Assembly (NCBI GenBank): GCA_025458905.1
Contig: JALORN010000026.1
Coordinates: 1-43,543, forward strand
Direction of reading: 5' to 3'
Source: Steroidobacteraceae bacterium
Lineage (GTDB): Bacteria > Pseudomonadota > Gammaproteobacteria > Steroidobacterales > Steroidobacteraceae
Length of the DNA: 43,543 nucleotides
The notes beneath the pieces were generated by a model that did no database searches, was not told where the DNA came from, and worked only from the letters and a program-made list of their open reading frames with translations. The position numbers and the translations under genes were made by a program. This document shows, in pieces, positions 10,036 through 17,526 of the stretch. Positions within the stretch are counted from its first letter, which is position 1. Each line of letters opens with the position of its first letter.

Positions 10036-10803
10036 ATGACCGCGACCGACCCCGCCGCCACGTTCCGCGCGCGCCTGCGCGAGCGCCAGCGACTGGTGGG
10101 CACCTTCGTCAAGACGCCCGCACCGGTCGTCTGCGAGGTGCTCGCCGGATCCGGCCTCGACCTGCTGACGCTCGATGCGGAGCACGCGCCCTTTGGCCGC
10201 GCCGAGCTCGACGGCTGCCTCGCGATCTGCCGCGCGCTCGGGATGCCCACCCTGGTGCGCGTGCCGGCGGCCGAGCCGGCGCAGCTGCTGAACGCGCTCG
10301 ACTGTGGCGCGAGCGGCGTGCTGGTGCCGCACGTGCGCACGGCCGCCGAGGCCGAGGCCGCCGTGCGCGCCTGCCACTACGGCGCCGGCGGCCGCGGCTA
10401 CTCCGGCTCGACCCGCGCTGCGGGCTTCGCCGGCCGCACGATCGCCGAGCAGCTCGCGCGCGGCCGCGAGGGCAGCGCAGTGATCCTGCAGGTCGAGGAC
10501 GCCGAGGCCGTCGACGAGGCGGGGCGCATCGCTGCCGTGCCGGGCGTCGACGCGCTGTTCATCGGGCGGGTCGACCTGACGGTATCGCTCGGTTGCACGC
10601 GCACCGACGCGCCGCTGGTCGTCGAGGCCGTCGAGCGCATCTGCGCGGCCGCGGCCCGCGTCGGCACCGCGGTCGGCATGTTCGTCGCCGACCCGGCGGA
10701 GGCGCGGCAGTGGACGGCGCACGGCGCGTCGCTGTTCATCCTCGGCAGCGACCAGGGGTTCCTGCTGTCGGGTGCGCGCGCGCTCGTGGAGGCGGTCCGA
10801 TGA
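10036..10803 (+). CDS. HpcH/HpaI-family class II aldolase
   Basis: The 255-residue protein has the family's D47-A-E49-H50 active-site loop, an Arg in 'PTLVRVP', a metal-binding Glu in 'QVEDAEAV' and a late 'IGRVDLTVSLG' that replaces the usual GPNDLS-type loop. Relatives cleave 2-keto-3-deoxy sugar acids or 4-hydroxy-2-keto acids to pyruvate plus an aldehyde using a divalent metal. I prefer the ATG at 10036 because GAGGAGG lies eight bases upstream. An in-frame ATG at 10009 overlaps the lacI stop and is possible. The context (lactonase-type amidohydrolase, LacI regulator) suggests it acts on a sugar-acid-like intermediate. Substrate is inference. Confidence 0.88.
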   Translation: MTATDPAATFRARLRERQRLVGTFVKTPAPVVCEVLAGSGLDLLTLDAEHAPFGRAELDGCLAICRALGMPTLVRVPAAEPAQLLNALDCGASGVLVPHVRTAAEAEAAVRACHYGAGGRGYSGSTRAAGFAGRTIAEQLARGREGSAVILQVEDAEAVDEAGRIAAVPGVDALFIGRVDLTVSLGCTRTDAPLVVEAVERICAAAARVGTAVGMFVADPAEARQWTAHGASLFILGSDQGFLLSGARALVEAVR

Positions 10804-11810
10804 GTGCGGCGGGCGAGGGCGAGCGCTGGCTCGAGGGCACGCGCGGTCCGTGGCGCGACCTGCCGGACTACATCCTCGGCATCACGCACGAGATCTGGGA
10901 GTCGCGGCAGGTCGCCAGGATTCACGCGTACTACAGCCGCGACTGCCTGCTCTACACGCTCGGCGGGCTGATCCGCGGCGCCGACACGGTGGTGCGCAAC
11001 ACCCGCGAGACGCTCGAGGCCTTCCCCGACCGGCTGCTGCTCGGCGACGCGGTCGTCTGGAGCCGCGAGGGGCCCGGTCGCTTCTACAGCTCGCACCGGA
11101 TCTCGAGCCCGATGACGCACCTCGGGCCGGGGAGCCTCGGCCCGCCGACCGGCCGCCGGGTGCACGTGACCACGATCGCCGACTGCCTGGTCGAAGACGG
11201 CCTGATCACGACCGAGTGGCTGGTGCGGGACAACTATGGACTGGTGCGCCAGCTCGGTCTCGACCCGCTCGCGCTCGCGCGCCGCACCGTGACGCAGCCG
11301 GTCGATCCCGAGCACGCGCGCTGGCTCGCCACGGAGATCGCGCGCGTCCGCGCAGCCGGCGCGGCTGCCGCGGACGCGACCGCGTGGGCCGCCCCCCGGG
11401 CCGCCGAGTTCGCCCGCGACGTGCTGCTGAACGCCTGGACGGGACGCTCTGCGGCGGCCTTCGAGCGTCATTACCAGCCCTATGCGGTGCGCCACCATTC
11501 GCGGCCCGTGAACTCCGGCCGCGCGCAGATCGCGGCGGCCGCCGAGCAGGCCGCCACCGTGTTCGCGGACGTCGCGCTGACCGTCGATCACGTCTGCCTG
11601 CGGCCCGACGACGACTCGCACCAGGTCGCGGCGCGCTGGTGCCTCGCGGCGCGGCACGCCGGCGACGTCTGGGGAGTGCCGCCGACCGGGCGCGACTTCC
11701 TGATCCTCGGCGTCACCCACTGGAAGCTCGTCGCCGGGCGGATCGCGGCCGAATGGTCGATCTTCGATCGCATGGCCGTGCTCGCGCAGCTGCTGCGCGC
11801 GCCGGCGTGA
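10800..11810 (+). CDS. Double NTF2-fold (SnoaL-like) protein A
   Basis: The 336-residue protein looks like two SnoaL/NTF2-like domains in tandem (about 20-145 and 195-325). Each has the early helix and the late 'PTGR...W' pattern ('LGPPTGRRVHV', 'VPPTGRDFLI'). NTF2-fold enzymes include polyketide cyclases, ketosteroid isomerase, scytalone dehydratase and bile-acid 7-alpha-dehydratase, so an isomerase or dehydratase role is plausible but unproven. It is clearly paralogous to the protein at 23783-24877, sharing 'SSHRIS/TSHRIT', 'MTHLGPG' and 'HYQPYAV'. It begins at the ATGA overlap with the aldolase stop. It has no signal peptide. Confidence 0.8.
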   Translation: MSAAGEGERWLEGTRGPWRDLPDYILGITHEIWESRQVARIHAYYSRDCLLYTLGGLIRGADTVVRNTRETLEAFPDRLLLGDAVVWSREGPGRFYSSHRISSPMTHLGPGSLGPPTGRRVHVTTIADCLVEDGLITTEWLVRDNYGLVRQLGLDPLALARRTVTQPVDPEHARWLATEIARVRAAGAAAADATAWAAPRAAEFARDVLLNAWTGRSAAAFERHYQPYAVRHHSRPVNSGRAQIAAAAEQAATVFADVALTVDHVCLRPDDDSHQVAARWCLAARHAGDVWGVPPTGRDFLILGVTHWKLVAGRIAAEWSIFDRMAVLAQLLRAPA

Positions 11811-11818
11811 ACGGCCGG

Positions 11819-12721
11819 ATGTCGCTGCCACCGTTCGTGGATGCCCACCATCACCTGTGGGACCTCGGCGCCTTGCACTACCCGTGGCTGATGGCGCGCG
11901 GCGTGCGCCGCTTCTTCGGCGACCCGACGCCGATCCAGCGCGATTACCGAGTCCACGACCTGCTCGCCGACGCAGCCGGGCTGCCGCTCGCGAAGTCGGT
12001 GCACGTGCAGGTCGGCGTGGCCGACACGGACGTGGTGGCCGAGACGCGCTGGCTGCAGCGCTGCGCGGACGAGCCTGCCGGGCCCGGGCTGCCGCACGCG
12101 ATCGTCGCTTACTGCGACCTCGCCAGCCCCGCGGCGATGGAGGTCGTCGCGGCGCACCGGCAGAGCGCCAACCTGCGCGGCATCCGCCAGATCCTCGGAC
12201 GGCGCGACGACGAGGACCGGGCCACGGGTTCCGACCGCCTGGTCGACGAGCCGCGCTTCGCGGAGCACCTGGCCGCGCTTTCGGCCCTCGACCTCGCCTT
12301 CGACCTGCAGCTCGTGCCGCGCCAGATGCTCCGGGTGGCGCGCCTGCTGGAGCGCGTGCCGGGCCTGCGCGTCGCGCTCTGCCACTGCGGCTCGCCCTGG
12401 GAGCGCAGTCGCGAGGGTCTCGCGGCATGGCGCGACGGACTGCAGGCGTTGGCCGCGTTGCCGCACGTGCACTGCAAGCTCTCCGGCTTCGGCATGTTCG
12501 ACCCGGACTGGACCGATGCGTCGATCGCGCCGCTGCTCGAGGCCTGCATCGAGGCTTTCGGTGCGCGGCGCTGCATGTTCGGCTCGAACTTCCCGGTGGA
12601 GAAGCTCGCGCGTCCCTACCACGCCCTGTACGCGGCCTACGACCGCCTCACCACGGGCCTCGGGAGCGAGCAGCGGCAGGCGCTGTTCGCCGGCACGGCC
12701 GAGGCGTTCTATCGAATCTGA
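11819..12721 (+). CDS. Amidohydrolase-2 family (COG3618-like lactonase/hydrolase)
   Basis: The 300-residue TIM-barrel protein begins with 'VDAHHHLWD' (H10, H12 as possible metal ligands). It has 'HCG' in place of the common HLG motif and ends with 'FGSNFPVEKL'. The family includes L-fuconolactonase, rhamnonolactonase and 2-pyrone-4,6-dicarboxylate lactonase. The usual GSD motif is GSN here, as in a common subgroup. A GTG at 11807 inside a GTGA overlap with the preceding stop is an alternative start. As the last gene of the aldolase operon, it probably opens a lactone or hydrolyses an intermediate upstream of aldol cleavage. Only seven bases separate it from the convergent sulfatase stop. Confidence 0.85.
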   Translation: MSLPPFVDAHHHLWDLGALHYPWLMARGVRRFFGDPTPIQRDYRVHDLLADAAGLPLAKSVHVQVGVADTDVVAETRWLQRCADEPAGPGLPHAIVAYCDLASPAAMEVVAAHRQSANLRGIRQILGRRDDEDRATGSDRLVDEPRFAEHLAALSALDLAFDLQLVPRQMLRVARLLERVPGLRVALCHCGSPWERSREGLAAWRDGLQALAALPHVHCKLSGFGMFDPDWTDASIAPLLEACIEAFGARRCMFGSNFPVEKLARPYHALYAAYDRLTTGLGSEQRQALFAGTAEAFYRI

Positions 12722-12728
12722 TCGCCGG

Positions 12729-15014
12729 TCACGATGGCGTCGCGCCTGCTGGCAGGGCGAGTCGCACCGTGACCTTCAGCAGGATCCCGTCGAAGCGATT
12801 CGGCGGTGGGTGACGACCCGCGATCGGCGCGCCCGCATTCAGCCCGCAGCGCATGCCCGCTCCGGCGGAGTAGAGCGGCCAGAGCCGTGGCACGACACCG
12901 GAGCCGACCTGCGCGGAATCCACCCACAGGCTGACGTCGGCACCGGCTCCGGCGGCGCCGTGGCGGCGCATCGACATCCGCAGCCGCGAGGGGCCTGCCG
13001 GGATGCGCCGCGACGCGCGGATCGTCGTGAGTTCGTCGCGGGCCCCGGCGTAGTCGTAGACCAGGTAGCCGTCCTCGATCGACAACTCGTACCCTGCGAG
13101 GCTCGTGCCGAAGGCGAGCAGCACGCCGCGAGCCTGCGCCGTCGGTACGTCGACCGCCGCCTCGATCTCGTGGTCGAAGCGTGCCACATCCGGGCAACTG
13201 AGCCGGTCGAGGCGGGCCATGCCCGGGAAGAACACGTACTCGGGCCGCGGCGGCTGCACGTTCGCCGCGAAGAAGTGCACGGTGCGTGAGTCCAGCGGCA
13301 GCACGGCGTTGGCGTCGGCCTCGCGGCTCCACAACTCCTGCAGCGCGGCCAGGCGACGCGGTTCCGCCGCCGCCCGGTCCTCGAGCTCGCTGAAGTCGGC
13401 GGTCGTGTCGTAGAGCTCCCAGACGTCCGAGTCGAAGGGTCGGTCCGGCAGGTGGCGCGTGACCGCCTTCCAGCCATCCGCCCAGATCGCGCGGTCGCCG
13501 GTCGTCTCGTAGTGCTGCACCCGCTTGCGCGTGGCCGCCGTGGCGTCCCGCAGGGCATAGGTCATCGACACACCCTGCAGCGGCACGCGGGACGGACCGC
13601 CGGCCGCCGAGGGCGGCGCCCCCGCGATCTCGAGCAGCGTCGGCACGATGTCGATGGCATGGTGGTACTGCCGGCGCAACCCGCCGGCCCCGAGCCCCGC
13701 CGCGGGCCAGTGCCAGATCAGCGGGGCCCGTGTGCCGCCGCCGAAGGTCGTCGACTTGTACCACTTCAGCGGCGTGTTGCTCGCCTGGGCCCAGCCTTGT
13801 GCATAGGCGGGCCAGGTCGTGGACGAGCCGAGCTCGTCGATCGCGGCGAGCAGCTCGGGCAGCGGCTGCACCCCGACGTACTGGCTGCGGCGCAGGTCGG
13901 ACGCCCCGAGCCGGCCGCCTTCGCGGCTGGCACCATTGTCCGAGAGCACCAGCAGCACGGTGCGCTCGAGCCGACCGAGGGCCTCCAGTGCGGCGACGAA
14001 GCGCCCGACCTGCTCGTCGGCGTGGCTCAGGAAACCGGCGTAGACCTCCTGCACGCGCGCCGCGAACCGCTGCTCCTGCGCGCCGAGCGACGACCACGAC
14101 GGCACGCCCGGGTTGCCGGGCGCGAGGCGGGTGCCTTCCGGAAGCAGGCCCAGGGCGACCTGGCGCGCGAACCTGCCGGCGCGCACGCTGTCCCAGCCGG
14201 CGTCGTAGCGGCCTCGCTGGCGCGCGACGTGCCCGGGCGGCGCATGCAGCGGCCAGTGGCAGGCGCCGAGCGCGAGATAGGTGAACAGCGGCCTGTCGGG
14301 CGCCGCGGCGACGTGGTCGCGGAGGTACCCGATCGCGTGCTCGACGAGGTCTTCCGTCAGGTGATACCCGTTCCCTCGTGGCGGCGCCACAGGCACGGTT
14401 CCCTCCCACAGTTCCGGGTGCCAGTGGTCCGCGACGGGACCGTGGAAGCCATACCACTTGTCGAAGCCACGCCCGGTCGGCCACTGCCCGAAAGGCCCGG
14501 AAGCATTGGCCGCCGCGACCGGCGCCAGGTGCCACTTGCCGATCGCGACGCTGGAATAGCCGAGTTCGCGCAGCATCTCCGGCAGGGTCGGGACGTCGGG
14601 CGCGATCACTCCACGGTAGCCCGGCTGGTCGCGGGCCCATTCGGCGATCGTGCCCGCGCCGACGCGATGCGCGTTGCGCCCGGTGAGCAGGCAGGCGCGC
14701 GTCGGCGTGCACAGGGCCGTCACGTGGAAGTTGGCGAGGGCGACGCCACGCCTCGCGAGGCGATCGATCGCCGGGGTCTCGATCTCCGAGCCGAAGCAGC
14801 CGAGGTCGGCATAGCCGACGTCGTCGAGCACGACGAGGGCGATGTCCGGACGCCCTGGGCCGGCGCCGCGCCGCGTGGCCGCCGCAGCCGCGCCGGCGGG
14901 TGCCGTCGGGGAAGGAGCGGCGCGCGGGTCCCCGTCCGCTCGCCCGGACGCGCCACCGGCCACCGCACCGCCCGCCATCGTCTGCAGCAGTTCGCGGCGG
15001 CTGAGCCGTTCCAT
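12729..15014 (-). CDS. Tat-exported type I sulfatase with C-terminal extension
   Basis: The 761-residue protein carries the formylglycine sulfatase signature C102-T-P104-T-R106 ('CTPTRACLLTG'), metal ligands D64-D65, K160/H162 in 'GKWH', and a later 'LSDNGAS'. The N terminus 'RLSRRELLQ' followed by a hydrophobic run is a Tat signal, so it should act in the periplasm on sulfate esters. A region of about 200 residues after the catalytic domain, ending in a beta-rich segment, is larger than in many family members. It starts eight bases after the cupin gene in a MetE-like-cupin-sulfatase operon. No formylglycine-generating enzyme is in the window, so maturation must be encoded elsewhere. Confidence 0.92.
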   Translation of the reverse strand: MERLSRRELLQTMAGGAVAGGASGRADGDPRAAPSPTAPAGAAAAATRRGAGPGRPDIALVVLDDVGYADLGCFGSEIETPAIDRLARRGVALANFHVTALCTPTRACLLTGRNAHRVGAGTIAEWARDQPGYRGVIAPDVPTLPEMLRELGYSSVAIGKWHLAPVAAANASGPFGQWPTGRGFDKWYGFHGPVADHWHPELWEGTVPVAPPRGNGYHLTEDLVEHAIGYLRDHVAAAPDRPLFTYLALGACHWPLHAPPGHVARQRGRYDAGWDSVRAGRFARQVALGLLPEGTRLAPGNPGVPSWSSLGAQEQRFAARVQEVYAGFLSHADEQVGRFVAALEALGRLERTVLLVLSDNGASREGGRLGASDLRRSQYVGVQPLPELLAAIDELGSSTTWPAYAQGWAQASNTPLKWYKSTTFGGGTRAPLIWHWPAAGLGAGGLRRQYHHAIDIVPTLLEIAGAPPSAAGGPSRVPLQGVSMTYALRDATAATRKRVQHYETTGDRAIWADGWKAVTRHLPDRPFDSDVWELYDTTADFSELEDRAAAEPRRLAALQELWSREADANAVLPLDSRTVHFFAANVQPPRPEYVFFPGMARLDRLSCPDVARFDHEIEAAVDVPTAQARGVLLAFGTSLAGYELSIEDGYLVYDYAGARDELTTIRASRRIPAGPSRLRMSMRRHGAAGAGADVSLWVDSAQVGSGVVPRLWPLYSAGAGMRCGLNAGAPIAGRHPPPNRFDGILLKVTVRLALPAGATPS

Positions 15015-15022
15015 CGGGGCGC

Positions 15023-16036
15023 CTAGGAGAACTGCGGCGCTGCCGGCGCGTCGCCGCCGCGCACCACGTACACCTCGGTCGGTGTGTCGCCCGCCGCCAA
15101 ATAGCGGCGGGGCAGGCCGACGGGCACGGTGAGGGTGTCGCCGACGCCGAGCGTCAGCGCACCGCCGGGCCACTCGAGGCGCAGCGCGCCGCGGTGCATC
15201 AGCAGCACCTCGGGCTCCAGGCGGCGGTGCTGCGCGATCGTCGCGCCCGGCGCGAGGTGCAGCGCCCGCAAGTGGAAGCCGTGAGGCCAGGCCAGCCGCC
15301 CGGCGGGCATCGACTCGGCCGGGTTCGCCGCCCCGACGATCGGGCACTCGGCGACGCCGGGGAAGCGCGCCAACGGCGAGCCGGCGGCGGCCGCGAGGTT
15401 CGTCCGCGCCACGGTGCAGGCGGCGATGCCCGCGGAGTCGATCACGGCGAGACGCGCGACCTCCTCGCGGCTGGTCGGGGCCATCGGCACCGCATCCGGT
15501 GGAACCTCCTCGCCGCGCCGCGTGTCGACCAGCCGGCCGTCGGCGAGCAGCACCAGCCCGTGCCGGCGCGCGGCCTCGAGCACGTAGGGCGCCCAGAGCA
15601 CGCGGCCCGGGTCGTCGCCGCCGAGCACCGAGAACATGAAGCTCTCGCGCTCGCCCAGCGTGTCGAAGCCGCGGAAGGCGCGCGTCGGGATCGAGATCAC
15701 GTCGCCCGGGCCGAGGTCGACGTGGCCGGCATCGCCGTGCTCGCCGGTCTTGAAGCGGAACGCGCCGTGCTGGATCACGAACACCTCGGCGGTCTCGTGG
15801 CTGTGCTGCGAGTTGGTGCAGCCCGGCGGCTGGCGGGCGCCGCCGATGTTGAAGCCGTGCGGGATCCGGATGTGCACGTGCTGGTCCGGGTTCTCCGCGA
15901 CCCCCGGCCCGATGATCGTGAAGTTCTCCTTGCGGTCGCTTCCCGGGGTGCGCGTGTCGATGAACGCGTTGGTGCAGGGGCGCAGCGCCGCGTAGCGGAC
16001 CAGTCGTGCTTCCATCTCGGCCTGGGTGATCGACAC
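15023..16036 (-). CDS. Bicupin protein
   Basis: The 337-residue protein has two cupin-like halves. The first carries a metal-type motif H78-x-H80-x3-E84 ('NSQHSHETAEVFVIQHGAF') but lacks the usual second-motif histidine. The second ('HRRLEPEVLLMHRGALRL') is degenerate. Bicupins include dioxygenases, isomerases and sugar-acid enzymes, and I cannot assign one. The GTG at 16036 follows AGGA at a good distance. Alternatives are GTG 16093 (overlapping the upstream gene by ten bases) and ATG 16015. It sits between the MetE-like protein and the sulfatase with tight spacing, so it should act in the same pathway. Confidence 0.75.
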   Translation of the reverse strand: MSITQAEMEARLVRYAALRPCTNAFIDTRTPGSDRKENFTIIGPGVAENPDQHVHIRIPHGFNIGGARQPPGCTNSQHSHETAEVFVIQHGAFRFKTGEHGDAGHVDLGPGDVISIPTRAFRGFDTLGERESFMFSVLGGDDPGRVLWAPYVLEAARRHGLVLLADGRLVDTRRGEEVPPDAVPMAPTSREEVARLAVIDSAGIAACTVARTNLAAAAGSPLARFPGVAECPIVGAANPAESMPAGRLAWPHGFHLRALHLAPGATIAQHRRLEPEVLLMHRGALRLEWPGGALTLGVGDTLTVPVGLPRRYLAAGDTPTEVYVVRGGDAPAAPQFS

Positions 16037-16083
16037 GTTCGCGGTCCTGTATCCGTCGTCCGGGGTGGGGTGCGTCGCCGGGC

Positions 16084-17244
16084 TCAGCGCCACAGCCGCT
16101 CGCTCGCGAGCCGCGCGCCCTCGGCCATCGCGGCGAGCTTGGCATAGACGATGCCCGGGTCGACGACGCCGAAGCCGGCGAACGTCGAGAAGCCGCAGTC
16201 GGTGCCGGCGATCACGCGTTCGCGGCCGACGATGTTCGCGAAGCGCTCGATGCGCTCGGCGACCAGTCGCGGGTGCTCGATGAAGTTCGACACCGAGTCG
16301 AGCACGCCCGGGATCAGCACCTTGTCGTCCGGGATCGGCGTGTCGCGGAACACCGTCCACTCGTGCGCGTGGCGCGGGTTCGACGCCTCGAACAGCAGGC
16401 CCTGTGGCCGGGCGCGCAGCGCGATCGGCAGCACCACTTCCATCGGCACGTCGTGGTGGTGGGGCCCCTCGTAGTTGCCCCAGCAGACGTGCATCCGCAG
16501 GCGCTCGGGTGGACAGTTGCGCAGCGCGTGGTTCAGCACCTCGACGTGCTGCTCGGCGAGGCGCCGGTACTCCTCGAGCGGCCGGCCCTTGAACAGCGTG
16601 TGCCCGCCCAGGCCGAGGTCGGGCGAGTCGATCTGCAGCACGAAGCCCGCGGCGACGATCGCCTCGTACTCGGGCCGCATCGCCTCGGCGAGCGCCTCGA
16701 GATAGGCCGCGTGGGTGGGGTAGTGGTCGTTCGGCTGGAACAGGGCGATCACCCCGGGCGACGCCGCGTTCATGAACGCCTCGGAGGGTGCTTCGCCCTC
16801 GGCTGCGGCCCGCGCCAGCGCTGACTGGAACGCGGCGATGTCGTCGTGCAGCGGCTGCATGCTGCGCACCGCGATCGGCCCTACGCATCGCGGTCGCCGG
16901 TAGCTCGGGGTGCCGCCCGCGGAGGCGAGCTTGCGCATGTAGTCGGGGAAGTCCTGCAGGTCCGCCGGCGGGTCGCGTGCGCTGTCGCCGTCGAAGCCGG
17001 TCAGCCGGTCCTTGATGTAGGTGGCGTAGCTGATCTTGCTCATCTCGCCGTCGCTGACGACGTCGACCCGCGCACGGCGCTGCGCGAGCACCACGTCGAC
17101 CACCGCCGCCTCGATGACCTGCGCGGCCTGCCGCGCGTCGAGCGCCCGTCCCTGCTCGCGGCCGAACACGACCTCGGTGACGGCGGCGGAGCGCGGCAGG
17201 CTGCCGACGTGGGTGGTGAGGATCCGGTCGGTCGAGGTCTTCAT
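16084..17244 (-). CDS. MetE-like zinc-dependent thiol alkyltransferase (COG0620)
   Basis: The 386-residue protein matches the C-terminal catalytic half of cobalamin-independent methionine synthase. The zinc ligands are conserved in order: H252, C254 ('HVCWGN'), E286 ('FEASNP') and C350 ('GTDCGF'), and the N terminus has 'THVGSLPR'. It lacks MetE's folate-binding N-terminal half. Short MetE-like proteins of this size include epoxyalkane:coenzyme M transferase and core methionine synthases, so it could move a methyl or alkyl group to a thiol. It leads an operon with a cupin and a sulfatase and faces the LacI-like site at 17268. This argues for a catabolic, not a methionine-biosynthetic, role. 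Confidence 0.85.
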   Translation of the reverse strand: MKTSTDRILTTHVGSLPRSAAVTEVVFGREQGRALDARQAAQVIEAAVVDVVLAQRRARVDVVSDGEMSKISYATYIKDRLTGFDGDSARDPPADLQDFPDYMRKLASAGGTPSYRRPRCVGPIAVRSMQPLHDDIAAFQSALARAAAEGEAPSEAFMNAASPGVIALFQPNDHYPTHAAYLEALAEAMRPEYEAIVAAGFVLQIDSPDLGLGGHTLFKGRPLEEYRRLAEQHVEVLNHALRNCPPERLRMHVCWGNYEGPHHHDVPMEVVLPIALRARPQGLLFEASNPRHAHEWTVFRDTPIPDDKVLIPGVLDSVSNFIEHPRLVAERIERFANIVGRERVIAGTDCGFSTFAGFGVVDPGIVYAKLAAMAEGARLASERLWR

Positions 17245-17267
17245 CGGGCCGTACCATAGGTGCGGGC

Positions 17268-17282
17268 GACTTCGAATGCAAA
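17268..17282 (-). promoter_or_regulatory. Asymmetric LacI-like operator (O3)
   Basis: Read on the minus strand this is TTTGCATTCGAAGTC. It keeps one perfect TTGCATTCGAA half of O2, while the other half is GAAGT instead of GAATGCAA. It lies about 24 bases upstream of the MetE-like gene start. The same GAAGT variant occurs at O4. Confidence 0.55.
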
Positions 17283-17420
17283 CCGGTCGCCGGGCGCGGC
17301 GCCCACGGTCGATCCCCGGGATCGAGGGAAATCACCGGGGAAAACGCGCTTTCCGACGACGTCCTGGCGCCAGCGCGCGGCGCGCGGCCGGAGTGCCGAC
17401 GTTGCGCGAAGGCCACACTG

Positions 17421-17449
17421 TTGCATTCGAAGTACGCTTGAGGCATAAC
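17421..17449 (+). promoter_or_regulatory. Asymmetric LacI-like operator (O4) over a possible promoter
   Basis: TTGCATTCGAAGTACGC (17421-17437) repeats the O3 sequence in opposite orientation, with centres 155 bases apart. TTGCAT at 17421 and CATAAC at 17444 are 17 bases apart and could be the -35 and -10 of TonB receptor 2, which starts at 17527. The promoter match is weak; the operator match is better. Confidence 0.5.
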
Positions 17450-17526
17450 GCGGGACATCTGTTCTTTCGCCGCGGCCGCCGCACACCGGGGTCGCGCCGT
17501 CACTACACCAGCAGGGGAGACGAGGC

